Source: Oxalobacteraceae bacterium (GTDB lineage Bacteria > Pseudomonadota > Gammaproteobacteria > Burkholderiales > Burkholderiaceae_D). From it: a DNA stretch of 56,341 nucleotides. Under the pieces are notes generated by a model, which did not search any database, was not told the DNA's origin, and saw only the letters and a program-made list of their open reading frames with translations. The number at the start of each line of letters is the position of its first letter. Position 1 is the first letter of the stretch. The DNA lies in assembly GCA_030698225.1 (NCBI GenBank), contig JAUYNR010000091.1:1-56341 (forward strand). The letters are read 5' to 3'. The translations under genes and the position numbers were made by a program. Positions 38,721 through 47,560 of the stretch are shown here, one piece after another.

Positions 38721-40457
38721 TTAAACCACCGCTGCCTGTTTGGCCAGCTGCACTTTGCCATACGCTGCCAGCAGTTGCTGGTGCATCTCACAACCGTCCA
38801 AATTCATGCCCAGAGTTTGCAGACCGTAAAACCGATCCTCCCTGGCGAGCAAGGCTTTAGCCTGCGCCAGCGTTTCGGCGCCATACAGGCTCTGCAATGC
38901 AGCCTCGAACGGTGCGCTGTCGACCAGCCCGAGCAGGCTTTCGATGCAGCGATAGACGCGCTGGCGGCTTTCGTTCAATTGATTGAAGTTGCGGATCCAG
39001 TCGCAGCCTTCGCGGATCGCGTCGGTGTCGCCGATAGCCAGTGCCAGCAGGGTCTTCAGTTCGCCGATGCGCAATTCCTTCCACAACGAACCGACATCGG
39101 CGGCCAAGCCGATTACCGCAGCCACCGGCCGCTGCTCGGCCAGGCCAAGGTCGTTCAAGGTACTGAGCAGATCAGCGCATTCCTCGTCGTCGAGTTCTTG
39201 CAGGTGCAGGATCGGTTCGCGGATTGCGTTGCCGATGCTGCTGTTGTCCCATTCCAGGTCTTCGACCGGATAAATGTCGGACATGCCCGGCACCAGAATG
39301 CGGCAGCCGTAGACGCCCAGATGGGTGAAGTCGGCGATGTAGATATCGTGCTGCATGTCGTGAATCTTGGCGATCGACCAGGCATAATCCTCGGCGGTGG
39401 TGGTGCCGAAGTTCCAGTCATGGAAGGCAAAATCGGGATTGTCCTTCATGAAGTTCCAGCTGATGATGCCGCTCGAATCGACGAAGTGAATCTCCAGGTT
39501 TTGCGAGTGGGCGATTTCTTCCAGATCGAAACCGGGCTCGGGAAAGCCATCCATCGACGATAAAGCGCGGCCTTGCAACAATTCGGTCAGCGCGCGTTCG
39601 AGTGCGATCTCGAAGCGCGGATGGGCACCGAAACTGGAGAAGCAGCCCTGGTCGTTGGGATTGAGCAAAGTCACGTTCATGACCGGATATTGGCCGCCGA
39701 GCGAGGCATCCTTGACCAGGATGCCGAAGCCGGCGGCGCGCAGATCGCGGATGCCGGCAGCGATGCGCGGGTAGCGGTTGATTACTTCCTGCGGCACATC
39801 CGGCAGGCAAATGCCTTCGCGGATGATGCGGAATTTGACGTCGCGTTCGAAAATCTCCGACAGCGCCTGGGTCCGGGCTTCGGCTTGGGTATTGCCAGCC
39901 GACATGCCATTGCTGACATACAGGTTGCCGATAATATTGACCGGAAACCAGACCGTGACACCGTCGCGCTGGCGCACATACGGAATCGCGCAAATGCCAC
40001 GTTCATCGTTGCCGGAGTTGTAATCGACCAGCATCTCGGCGGCGATGCTGCATTCCGGGTTATAGAACTGCTGCAACTTGGGCGTCAAAAGATCCTGGGG
40101 CCAACTGCCGTCCTCAGCATCCAATGGAAACCAGCGTTCCTGAGGGTAATGGGTGAACGCTGCGTTGGCATTTTTTTCGCCCAGATAATAATGGGTCCAG
40201 AAATAATTGCAAGACAAGCGCTCGAAGAACTCGCCCAGAGCACTGGCGCGCGCAGCCTGCTCGGATGCCCCCTTGCCGTTGGTAAACATCAACGGGCAGT
40301 CGCGGTCGCGGATATGGACCGACCAGACGCCTTCGATAGGATTGAGCCAGGAGCGTTCTTCGATATGGAAGCCGCGCGACAGCAGTTTTTCCTGCATCGA
40401 CTGGATGGAAAATTCAAGCGAGGCATCTTTGCCGGCGATAAAGTGTTCGGTTTGCAT
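38721..40457 (-). CDS. ycaO: YcaO-family protein, E. coli YcaO type
   Basis: 578 residues, close to the length of E. coli YcaO, which has been linked to beta-methylthiolation of ribosomal protein S12. YcaO-fold ATP-binding glutamates are likely in ASEQAARASALGEFFERL, QALSEIFERDVKFRI and ERALTELLQGR; a helical C-terminal domain follows from about 440. No azoline-peptide precursor or biosynthetic cluster surrounds it, so a housekeeping role is favoured. It has its own upstream region after a strong terminator and is followed at once by rsuA, another ribosome-modification gene. Confidence 0.92.
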   Translation of the reverse strand: MQTEHFIAGKDASLEFSIQSMQEKLLSRGFHIEERSWLNPIEGVWSVHIRDRDCPLMFTNGKGASEQAARASALGEFFERLSCNYFWTHYYLGEKNANAAFTHYPQERWFPLDAEDGSWPQDLLTPKLQQFYNPECSIAAEMLVDYNSGNDERGICAIPYVRQRDGVTVWFPVNIIGNLYVSNGMSAGNTQAEARTQALSEIFERDVKFRIIREGICLPDVPQEVINRYPRIAAGIRDLRAAGFGILVKDASLGGQYPVMNVTLLNPNDQGCFSSFGAHPRFEIALERALTELLQGRALSSMDGFPEPGFDLEEIAHSQNLEIHFVDSSGIISWNFMKDNPDFAFHDWNFGTTTAEDYAWSIAKIHDMQHDIYIADFTHLGVYGCRILVPGMSDIYPVEDLEWDNSSIGNAIREPILHLQELDDEECADLLSTLNDLGLAEQRPVAAVIGLAADVGSLWKELRIGELKTLLALAIGDTDAIREGCDWIRNFNQLNESRQRVYRCIESLLGLVDSAPFEAALQSLYGAETLAQAKALLAREDRFYGLQTLGMNLDGCEMHQQLLAAYGKVQLAKQAAVV

Positions 40458-40499
40458 GATGATTCTGCCTTTGGCAGCGTGAATGAATAAGGTAAAACA

Positions 40500-40536
40500 A
40501 GACCAGAACCGCGCTGTAAAAACGCGGTTCTGGTCT
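40500..40536 (-). terminator. Terminator downstream of the CinA-like gene
   Basis: A 14-bp stem AGACCAGAACCGCG/CGCGGTTCTGGTCT with a 9-nt loop, followed on the minus strand by TTGTTTTA. It lies 32 bp past the stop of the 40568-41365 gene and upstream of ycaO. Confidence 0.88.
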
Positions 40537-40567
40537 GCAGGTCCGCAGTGTAGCAGCCTGCGCGAAT

Positions 40568-41365
40568 TTACACTGTTGGGCTGCGGTCTATCAGGGCGAT
40601 GCCCAATGCCTCTATGCCAAGCAACATTTTCGCAAATGCGGCTTCCACCTGTGCCGGTTCGCCTTTTACCCCAAGCTCGATATGACGGCGAGTTTCGGCG
40701 TCGCCCACGCTGGGCAGGCTAAATACCTTGACCAGCGTGAATTCGGCTTCGATTGCCTCCATCAGAGGGGTAAGGTACGACTCCATTGCATCGAACACCC
40801 GCACCGATTTCTCCAGCCGCGCTTCCCGATTGAATAAATGCGCATATTCGTTATCCAGCACAGATGCAATCATCGGCCCGACCATCACCGGAAATCCGGG
40901 GACGAAATGATGATATGCAACTGAAAACCCTGGAATTTTATTGAACGGGTTCGGAATAATCCTGGCGCCTTGCGGAAACTCACCCATTTTCAAGCGCTGC
41001 AAATTCTCAGCCGAGTTCAGGTCCGGCGCCATTCCCGCCTCAACGGCCATGTCGGTAATGCGCTCCTGAATCTTCTCTTTCGCCTCTGGATGCAATACCA
41101 GCGGCACACCCAGTGCGGCAGCGGCGCACTGGCGGGTATGGTCGTCGGGCGTGGCGCCGATGCCGCCGCAACAGAAAACAATGTCGGCGCTGGCGAACGT
41201 GCGGCATAAGGTAGCGGTGATGCGGGCCCGCTGGTCACCGATGTATTCGGCCCAATCCAATTGCAGTCCGCGCGCCGACAGCAGCTCGATCACTTTGGGA
41301 AAATGCTTGTCGGCCCGCTTGCCTGACAGGATTTCGTCACCGATGATAATGAGTCCGATAGCCAT
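40568..41365 (-). CDS. CinA-like molybdopterin-binding domain protein
   Basis: 265 residues with the MoCF_biosynth domain of COG1058 (IIGDEILSGKRADKH, DIVFCCGGIGATPDDHTR). It has only this domain and no C-terminal nicotinamide-nucleotide amidase part, so it is not full-length CinA. The second half is a family-specific extension. The reaction is unknown; ADP-ribose or nucleotide hydrolysis has been proposed for related domains. It lies 33 bp after the EI24 membrane-protein gene. Confidence 0.85.
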   Translation of the reverse strand: MAIGLIIIGDEILSGKRADKHFPKVIELLSARGLQLDWAEYIGDQRARITATLCRTFASADIVFCCGGIGATPDDHTRQCAAAALGVPLVLHPEAKEKIQERITDMAVEAGMAPDLNSAENLQRLKMGEFPQGARIIPNPFNKIPGFSVAYHHFVPGFPVMVGPMIASVLDNEYAHLFNREARLEKSVRVFDAMESYLTPLMEAIEAEFTLVKVFSLPSVGDAETRRHIELGVKGEPAQVEAAFAKMLLGIEALGIALIDRSPTV

Positions 41366-41398
41366 GGTATTGAGTCTCTTGTGATGAAAAAAGCGATG

Positions 41399-42241
41399 TC
41401 AGCTGATGTCCGTGCGCATTAATTGCGTCGTCTGACTGCCTGCAATATCTGCTGCCCGGTATTTTTGCAGCGCCGCAAGACAATAATACTGGAACCACAA
41501 ACCGGTGAACACGAACACCAGCACATACAACCAGATCGAGCCGGCAGCCAACAACGGGAAGAAAATCACCGACAGTGCGCCGCCCAGCCACAGTATGGTT
41601 GGAGCCGCTCCCATCGCGCCGCTCACCGCGCCAATTATCAGCAACGGCCAGCGGTGGATGCGCAGAATTGCCTGGCGCTCCTGCGCATCGGCATAATCAG
41701 CCAGCGCATCGTAAGCCATCACCCGATACGTCAGCCAGCCCCACAGTAGGGTAAGAATGATGAAGGTGAGCGGCGGTATTAGCGACAGCGGCAAGGTTAG
41801 CAGCCACAAGAACATGAAGATCGCAAACGACGAACCCGACATCCACAGGCTACCCCAAAACGAGCCCCCCTTGCGCGCTTCAAGTTCAGGAAAATGGCGC
41901 TTGCCGACATGCTTGACGATAATCGGCATGGCAATCAAGCCAATGCACAGCAGGGCCGTCAAGATCATTAAAGGCAGCAGCAGCCACATCGCGATCAACG
42001 GCACCAGCACCGTCTTCAATGCCCCCAGGCCCACCATTGCCAGCAGGTTGCCGGAAATCCGAAAGCCGTCATTTTCAAGAAAATAACGCTGCAGCCAATC
42101 GATCAGTGGCTGCAAGCCTTGCCACAACGCCACACCCCAGATCACCACTGACAATAAGAACGGCAGAATGGTCAGCATCAACATCCGGTAGTGCAATTGC
42201 GACAGGAGCGCCCTGCTGAAAGCGATTAATACTGGGCGCAT
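41399..42241 (-). CDS. EI24-domain (CysZ-like) membrane protein
   Basis: 280 residues with about seven hydrophobic segments (near 22-40, 70-105, 135-165 and 195-250), matching the EI24/DUF540 family that includes the sulphate transporter CysZ. A sulphate role cannot be claimed, since no cys genes are nearby. In beta-proteobacteria such genes often pair with the CinA-like gene, as here. Confidence 0.85.
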   Translation of the reverse strand: MRPVLIAFSRALLSQLHYRMLMLTILPFLLSVVIWGVALWQGLQPLIDWLQRYFLENDGFRISGNLLAMVGLGALKTVLVPLIAMWLLLPLMILTALLCIGLIAMPIIVKHVGKRHFPELEARKGGSFWGSLWMSGSSFAIFMFLWLLTLPLSLIPPLTFIILTLLWGWLTYRVMAYDALADYADAQERQAILRIHRWPLLIIGAVSGAMGAAPTILWLGGALSVIFFPLLAAGSIWLYVLVFVFTGLWFQYYCLAALQKYRAADIAGSQTTQLMRTDIS

Positions 42242-42524
42242 CTGGAAAATCCTTCAATGTCAAACGCTATCAACGGTTTCGAACCCCGCGCTGCAGGTAC
42301 GGATGCTTGTGCGTGTGAGCGCAGGGAAAACGACAGCAAAGGCGCTATGAGAAGCTGTCGTGCCAGCACTGGCATATTTTACAGCGGGCTGCTAATGGAA
42401 TCGGGCACTGCACATGTCACGCCGCTGCCAACGCCTGCTTGGTCGGCTGAACGATATTATTAAACCCCATATGAATGGCGAAAGTTTCTTCTGTCAAGAA
42501 CGGAAAGCAATCGACGAAAATGCA
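42242..42524. other. Non-coding region upstream of the EI24 gene
   Basis: About 280 bp between the phasin terminator and the EI24 start. No plausible gene or three-box element is seen; it should contain the promoter of the EI24 and CinA-like genes. Confidence 0.4.
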
Positions 42525-42546
42525 AAAACGGGCCGCAACGCGGCCC
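42525..42546 (-). terminator. Terminator of the phasin gene
   Basis: Minus strand: stem GGGCCGC/GCGGCCC with a 3-nt loop and TTTTT, 24 bp past the phasin stop. Confidence 0.92.
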
Positions 42547-42569
42547 GCTTCTATATTGTTGTTAGTGAA

Positions 42570-43136
42570 TTATTTCTTGCCAGTCTTGGCAGCCGTTTTT
42601 TGCGCTGCCTCGGCAAAGCTTTTGGTCGTCTTGGCAACATTTTCTTCCAACACTTCCGCTGCTTTCTTGGTGGTTTTGAGCATCTGATCGTAACCGGCAC
42701 TGGCGTTGGCAAGCACCGACTTGAGCATCTCGACCACGCTTTCGGAACCGGGAGGAGCATTCTTGGCCAGTTCGTCGATCATCTTCTTCAGATTTTCGCT
42801 GGTTTCGGCAATCTGCGCCTCTGCAGCCTTGGTCAGTTCCTTCTGGCTGGCGGCAGTAATGCTGGCCAGTTCGCGGTTGTACGCCTGCGCTTTTTCCGCG
42901 CCCGGTTGTGCCTGGGAAGCGGTAATTTCCAGAACATCCTTCATGTCTTTTGCCGCCAGCAACTGCTGGCCTGCAGCTGCCGAATCTTCGAGGGTGGCTT
43001 TGGCGGCATTCACGTTCAGGGCGATAATTTTTTCCGCTTCGCTAAATGCCTTGGTAGTCAATGAATTGATCATTGCCAATTGCGCTTCAAAATGTGATTT
43101 GCTTGCTTCCAGGAACTGCTCTTGAATTGTAGACAT
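42570..43136 (-). CDS. phaP: Phasin (PHB granule-associated protein)
   Basis: 188 residues, entirely helical and Ala/Lys/Glu-rich, with the phasin N-terminus (QEQFLEASKSHFEAQLAMIN) and a Lys/Ala/Thr-rich tail. Phasins coat PHB granules and limit their size. A very strong ribosome-binding site (AAGGAGA, 5 bp before the ATG) fits high expression. The upstream region holds two TGCA-rich dyads that may be operators. It is a single-gene unit. Confidence 0.92.
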   Translation of the reverse strand: MSTIQEQFLEASKSHFEAQLAMINSLTTKAFSEAEKIIALNVNAAKATLEDSAAAGQQLLAAKDMKDVLEITASQAQPGAEKAQAYNRELASITAASQKELTKAAEAQIAETSENLKKMIDELAKNAPPGSESVVEMLKSVLANASAGYDQMLKTTKKAAEVLEENVAKTTKSFAEAAQKTAAKTGKK

Positions 43137-43182
43137 GACATTCTCCTTGGTAAGGAATATTGATGATTAAAACAAAATAATG

Positions 43183-43253
43183 GTGCACTGCACAAATGCA
43201 CTTTACACACGCCAAAAAAAAATGTCCAGCATTATTTGTGCATTGCAGCACAA
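43183..43253 (-). promoter_or_regulatory. TGCA-rich dyads upstream of the phasin gene (possible PhaR operators)
   Basis: A perfect inverted repeat TTGTGC-N6-GCACAA spans 43236-43253, and a second TGCA-rich block (GTGCACTGCACAAATGCAC) spans 43183-43201, 47 bp upstream of the start. PHB-responsive PhaR repressors are known to bind TGC/GCA dyads upstream of phasin genes. A TTGGCG at about 43208-43213 could be the -35. The assignment to PhaR is inferred. Confidence 0.4.
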
Positions 43254-43305
43254 AAGAAATCAAGCGACTGACGCACCACACCATTACCGCTTTCAATCGG
43301 AAAGC

Positions 43306-44325
43306 TCAACCGTTCCCGATACAGCCCGCAAATACCTCGATCACATGCGCGATGTCCTGCCGCGACACATCCTTGTGCGTAACCAGTCGCATATGCGCAC
43401 TGACGCTGGCAATGATGCCGCTCTCATGCAATGCCACCGCAACGGCTGTGCACCGCTGCTGCGGCAAATCCACATACACGATATTGGTTTGCGGCATCTG
43501 CACCGCCAAGCCGGGTATCCCTGCCAGCCCTTGCGCCAGATGCAGCGCATTGGCGTGATCCTCGGCCAGGCGCTGCACGTTATGCTCCAGCGCATATATG
43601 CCGGCAGCGGCCAGGATGCCAGCTTGGCGCATGCCGCCACCCAGCATCTTGCGCCAGCGCAAGGCCTGCCCGATGAAGCTGCGACTGCCGCACAGCACCG
43701 AACCGACCGGCGCGCCCAAGCCCTTCGACAGGCAGACCGATATGCTATCGAAACCTCGCACCGCGTCTCTCAGGCTGATCCCCTGCTGCACCGCCGCATT
43801 GCAAATCCGGGCGCCATCGAGGTGGGTTGCCAAGCCACGGCTATGAGCCAAATCGGTAGCGGCACGCAGGTAATCAGGGCTCAGCACGCGCCCGCCAATG
43901 GTATTTTCCAGTGCCAGCAAGCGACTGCGGGCGAAATGGAAGTCGTCCGGCTTGATGGCCGCAGTAATATCCTCCAGCGCCAGACTGCCATCGGCCTGGT
44001 GGGCCAGCGGCTGCGGTTGGATGCTGCCCAGAACCGCAGCACCGCCGCCTTCATACTTATAGGTGTGGGCTTGCTGGCCAACGATGTATTCATCACCGCG
44101 CCCGCAATGCGTCAGCAGCGCGATCAGATTGGTCTGGGTGCCGGAAGGCGCAAATAGCGCAGCTTCAAAGCCGAACAACTCTGCCGCCAGTTCTTGCAGG
44201 CGGTTCACGCCGGGGTCGTCGCCGTACACGTCGTCGCCCACCGGCGCCTGCGCCATCGCTGCGCGCATCGCGGTGCAGGGTTGTGTGACCGTATCGCTGC
44301 GCAGGTCGATTGCCGTATGCGTCAT
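43306..44325 (-). CDS. ltaE: Low-specificity L-threonine aldolase
   Basis: Cleaves L-threonine/allo-threonine to glycine and acetaldehyde with PLP. 339 residues. N-terminal [31 protein letters not shown] (PLP-facing Asp) and the PLP Lys in [16 protein letters not shown] are intact. It is a monocistronic gene between phasin and the divergent thiolase. An inverted repeat TTGCG-N6-CGCAA lies about 25 bp upstream. Confidence 0.93.
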   Translation of the reverse strand: MTHTAIDLRSDTVTQPCTAMRAAMAQAPVGDDVYGDDPGVNRLQELAAELFGFEAALFAPSGTQTNLIALLTHCGRGDEYIVGQQAHTYKYEGGGAAVLGSIQPQPLAHQADGSLALEDITAAIKPDDFHFARSRLLALENTIGGRVLSPDYLRAATDLAHSRGLATHLDGARICNAAVQQGISLRDAVRGFDSISVCLSKGLGAPVGSVLCGSRSFIGQALRWRKMLGGGMRQAGILAAAGIYALEHNVQRLAEDHANALHLAQGLAGIPGLAVQMPQTNIVYVDLPQQRCTAVAVALHESGIIASVSAHMRLVTHKDVSRQDIAHVIEVFAGCIGNG

Positions 44326-44528
44326 GTTGGTTTTTCCTTTTTCTAGCGTATTGCGGCTTGACGCAATGATAATAATCGCAATGAATTGATGCAGCGCACA
44401 TTATCTCGCGAAAGCCGGTCGCAGGCATTCAGGCTGTGCTACCTTGGCGCCTGGAGGTCGCCCCGATATAGCCTTGGCGAGCATACATGTCCGGGTTTAT
44501 GGCAATAAAATTTGGCGATATTGCGCGT

Positions 44529-44534
44529 TATAAT
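44529..44534 (+). promoter_or_regulatory. Candidate -10 element of the beta-ketothiolase gene
   Basis: TATAAT within GCGTTATAATCAAG, 90 bp before the start codon. No good -35 hexamer lies at 17 bp, so activation or an extended element may be needed. The rest of 44326-44623 shows no gene. Confidence 0.45.
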
Positions 44535-44623
44535 CAAGTTTGATGCATTTTTGCGCGCTTGGCATCTCTTCAAATTTCGTATCATTCATTAACATGCAGA
44601 TAATTTAATCAAAAGGAAATGAC

Positions 44624-45814
44624 ATGGCAAACGCAAGACAAGTAGTGATCGTAGGTGCAGCGCGTACCGCTATTGGCACATATGGCGGCACGCTGAAAGA
44701 CATGCCGGCCTGCGAGCTCGCCGTGCATGCAGTCAAGGAAGCCTTTGCCCGCGCCAAGGTCGATCCTGCGAGCGCCGGCCAGATCGTACTCGGCAACGTG
44801 ATCCACACCGAAGCACGCGACATGTACGTCTCGCGCGTGGTCGGCATCAATTCAGGCATGGCACACGCATCGGCGGCACTGACCCTGAACCGCCTGTGCG
44901 GCTCCGGCTTGCAAGCCATCGTTACCGCAGCCAATGCAATTCAACTGGGCGACACCGATATTGCGGTCGGCGCCGGCGTTGAAACCATGAGCCGCGCCGC
45001 GTTCACCGTGCCGTCGGCCCGCTGGGGCGCGCGACTGGGCGATACCAAGATGATCGACATGCTGGTCGGCGCAGTAACCGATCCGTTTGGCGTCGGCCAC
45101 ATGGGTATCACCGCTGAAAACGTGGCAGAAAAATACAATATCTCGCGCGAAGAGCAGGATGCCTTTGCCGTCGATAGCCAAAAGAAAGCGGTTGCCGCAA
45201 TCGCCGCCGGCCACTTCAAATCGCAAATCGTGCCGATCGAAATCAAGACTCGCAAAGGCGCAGTCGCTTTCGATACCGACGAGCACCCAAAAGCCGATAC
45301 GACGCTGGAAACCCTTGCCAAGCTCAAGCCGGCATTCAAAAAAGATGGCGGCACCGTAACTGCCGGCAATGCCTCCGGCCTGAATGACGCCGCCGCCGCT
45401 TGCGTCCTGATGGAAGCTGGTGCTGCCGAACGCGCCGGCCTGTCGCCATTGGCACGCCTGGTGTCGTATGCGATCTGTGGCGTCGATAACGCGATCATGG
45501 GTACCGGCCCGATCCCGGCAGTGCAACTGGCACTCAAACGCGCCGGCCTGAAACTCGACGAAATCGACGTGATCGAATCGAACGAAGCTTTCGCAGCGCA
45601 GTCGCTGGGTGTGTGCCGCGGCCTGGAACTCGATCCGGCGCGCACCAACCCGAATGGCGGCGCGATTGCGCTGGGCCATCCGCTGGGCGCGACTGGCTCG
45701 ATCCTGACCGTGAAATGCGTGTACGAATTAATCCGCACCAACAAGCGTTACGGCCTGATCACCATGTGCATCGGCGGCGGCCAGGGGATTGCAGCGATCG
45801 TCGAACGCCTGTAA
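44624..45814 (+). CDS. bktB: Acetyl-CoA acetyltransferase / beta-ketothiolase (BktB-like)
   Basis: Condenses two acetyl-CoA, or acetyl-CoA and propionyl-CoA, for PHB synthesis, or works in reverse. 396 residues. The acyl-acceptor Cys is in LNRLCGSGLQAIV, the His motifs in NEAFAAQSLG and GHPLGATGS, and the second Cys in TMCIGGGQGIAA. Sequences such as GNVIHTEARDMYVSRV and SARWGARLGD are closer to BktB than to PhaA of Ralstonia, from memory. The RBS AAGGA is well placed. It ends at a very strong bidirectional terminator. Confidence 0.93.
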   Translation: MANARQVVIVGAARTAIGTYGGTLKDMPACELAVHAVKEAFARAKVDPASAGQIVLGNVIHTEARDMYVSRVVGINSGMAHASAALTLNRLCGSGLQAIVTAANAIQLGDTDIAVGAGVETMSRAAFTVPSARWGARLGDTKMIDMLVGAVTDPFGVGHMGITAENVAEKYNISREEQDAFAVDSQKKAVAAIAAGHFKSQIVPIEIKTRKGAVAFDTDEHPKADTTLETLAKLKPAFKKDGGTVTAGNASGLNDAAAACVLMEAGAAERAGLSPLARLVSYAICGVDNAIMGTGPIPAVQLALKRAGLKLDEIDVIESNEAFAAQSLGVCRGLELDPARTNPNGGAIALGHPLGATGSILTVKCVYELIRTNKRYGLITMCIGGGQGIAAIVERL

Positions 45815-45845
45815 TAAGACGTACAGCCGGAATCCAACCGGCTAA

Positions 45846-45888
45846 CAAAAAAACCCGCGCATCGGATCTTCGATGCGCGGGTTTTTTA
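45846..45888. terminator. Bidirectional terminator after the thiolase
   Basis: A 17-bp stem (AAAAAACCCGCGCATCG with its complement), loop GATCTT, and T-runs on both strands. It serves the thiolase (plus) and the 45913-46758 gene (minus). Confidence 0.96.
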
Positions 45889-45912
45889 ATATCGATTGAC
45901 TGAACGATTTCG

Positions 45913-46758
45913 CTATGCAGTAAAGAACCGCCCCGCCATTTCCGACAGCCCCAGCGTTGCCAACACTTCCTGCAGCCGCTCCGATGGGCGCTTGCGCGGC
46001 AGGTCCTGATAACTGGCGATGATCAATTCATTCTTCATCGAATGTTCCCAGCCGACCAGTTCGGTCACGCTGACCTGATAGCCATGCGCTTCCAGTTGCA
46101 GGCAGCGCAACACATTGGTGACCTGGCTGCCGAATTCGCGCGTATGCAGCGGATGGCGCCAGATTTCGGTCAGCGCACTTTTTGCCAGTGTTTTGCCCTT
46201 GTTTCTTTTCAGAACAGACGCGACCTCGGCCTGGCAGCAGGGCACCAGCACCATGAAACGGGCCTTCTTTTTCAGCGCGAAATGAATCGCATCGTCGGTC
46301 GCCGTGTTGCAAGCGTGCAGGGCGGTGACGATATCGACCTCGGCCGGCAGCAAGTCGGATTGGGCAGACTCGGCAACCGACAGGTTCAGGAAGGACATGC
46401 CGGGGAAATCCAGCCGCGCTGCCAGTTCCTCGGACTTGCGGACCAGCTCATCCCGGGTTTCGATGCCGTAAATGCGGGAAGCCCCGGCCAGCGACTTGAA
46501 AAACAGGTCGTACAGAATGAAACCCAGATACGACTTCCCTGCCCCGTGATCGACCAGGCGGATCGCGCTGCGCTGCTGCAACACCTGCTGCAGCAGCGGT
46601 TCGATGAACTGGTACAGGTGGTACACCTGCTTGAGCTTGCGGCGGCTATCCTGGTTCATCTTGCCGTCGCGTGTGAGGATATGCAATTCCTTGAGCAGCT
46701 CAATCGACTGGCCGGGCCTGATTTCATGCATCTGGGCTGCGGGTTTTACATCTGTCAT
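45913..46758 (-). CDS. SAM-dependent methyltransferase (Methyltransf_32-like)
   Basis: 281 residues. SAM motif I is AIRLVDHGAGKSYLGFILYD, followed by ALHACNTATDDAIHFAL and LVPCCQAE, resembling the Methyltransf_32 group that includes GSTCD-like and TRM13-like proteins; RNA is a possible but unproven substrate. The C-terminal half is variable. It lies downstream of iscX in the same direction with a 180-bp gap that holds element D, so it may be a separate unit. Start at 46758 has no clear SD. Confidence 0.82.
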   Translation of the reverse strand: MTDVKPAAQMHEIRPGQSIELLKELHILTRDGKMNQDSRRKLKQVYHLYQFIEPLLQQVLQQRSAIRLVDHGAGKSYLGFILYDLFFKSLAGASRIYGIETRDELVRKSEELAARLDFPGMSFLNLSVAESAQSDLLPAEVDIVTALHACNTATDDAIHFALKKKARFMVLVPCCQAEVASVLKRNKGKTLAKSALTEIWRHPLHTREFGSQVTNVLRCLQLEAHGYQVSVTELVGWEHSMKNELIIASYQDLPRKRPSERLQEVLATLGLSEMAGRFFTA

Positions 46759-46819
46759 TACACACGATCCATTCTGAATGCAAAGATTGCCGGAGAAACC
46801 CTGCTGAATTCATAAAACA

Positions 46820-46879
46820 GGGAGTATCAATAAAAATACGGCAATTTACGCATATATTAAATGCGGATAATTAAAATAC
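46820..46879 (+). repeat. Three-box intergenic element, copy D
   Basis: GGGAGTATC (46820-46828, one change), 19 bp, ACGCATA (46848-46854, one change), 20 bp, AATAC (46875-46879), then TATATT 9 bp further. It lies between iscX and the methyltransferase gene and contains a small CGCAT-N7-ATGCG hairpin. Confidence 0.75.
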
Positions 46880-46938
46880 ATCATTGGGTATATTGAATAA
46901 TTTCGAATACTTGAAGATGCCAGATCGCCATGTATGCG

Positions 46939-47133
46939 CTATTGCGCTTCCGCGATCCAAGCCATCTGGATCGCTTCGAGTATTTTTTCGCCCGAATGTT
47001 CAGGCTGATCGTCAAATCCGTCCAATTCGCAGACCCAGCGGTGCAAATCCGTAAAGCGCACCGTCAACGGATCAATCTCTGGAAATTTATCGAAAAGCTC
47101 TTCTGCAATACGTTGGGTATCGGTCCATTTCAT
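46939..47133 (-). CDS. iscX: Fe-S assembly protein IscX
   Basis: 64 residues. A small acidic protein that binds IscS and iron and tunes cluster assembly. The N-terminal MKWTDTQRIAEELF and FPEIDPLTVRFTDLHRWV segments are characteristic. The start is decided by AGGAGAG just before the ATG at 47133. It is the last isc gene, 22 bp after fdx. Confidence 0.94.
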   Translation of the reverse strand: MKWTDTQRIAEELFDKFPEIDPLTVRFTDLHRWVCELDGFDDQPEHSGEKILEAIQMAWIAEAQ

Positions 47134-47155
47134 GCCGCTCTCCTGTCTGACCCGC

Positions 47156-47494
47156 TCAATGATTTTCGCGCGCGAGGTTGATCGTGTATCTCGGAATTTC
47201 GACCACCAGATCTTCTTCGCCCACCAGTGCCTGACAGGAAAGGCGCGAAGCCGCCTCCAGCCCCCAGGCCTTGTCAAGCAAGTCTTCTTCTGCTTCGGTT
47301 GCGTCCTCCAGGGAAGCAAAGCCTTCCCGGATGATGACGTGGCAAGTGGTACAGGCGCAGGATTTTTCACACGCGTGTTCGATCTCGATGTCGCTGTCGA
47401 GCAGCACATCGCACAGCGATTTGCCGACTGGTGCATCGATCACCGCGCCTTCCGGACACAGTTGCGGATGGGGAAGTATGACGATTTGGGGCAC
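47156..47494 (-). CDS. fdx: 2Fe-2S ferredoxin of the isc system
   Basis: 112 residues, adrenodoxin type. Cluster ligands are in HACEKSCACTTCHV (C-x5-C-x2-C) and a fourth Cys in RLSCQALVG. It supplies electrons to cluster assembly on IscU. Gap to hscA is 66 bp. Confidence 0.96.
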   Translation of the reverse strand: MPQIVILPHPQLCPEGAVIDAPVGKSLCDVLLDSDIEIEHACEKSCACTTCHVIIREGFASLEDATEAEEDLLDKAWGLEAASRLSCQALVGEEDLVVEIPRYTINLARENH

Positions 47495-47560
47495 TATATT
47501 TACCTCGATAATAAGATGGGCTGCCGCCTGCGGCAGGCAACGGTACGAAATATTCCAGCT

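Noticed and set aside
38721..40457. YcaO gene as the core of an azoline-peptide (RiPP) cluster
   Set aside because: No precursor peptide, dehydrogenase or transporter is nearby, and the length and domain layout match housekeeping E. coli YcaO.
38619..40490. Long plus-strand frames opposite rsuA and ycaO
   Set aside because: Antisense shadows of well-supported genes, with no start signals.
43180..44157. Plus-strand open frame opposite ltaE
   Set aside because: Antisense to an intact threonine aldolase; low-complexity composition and no RBS.
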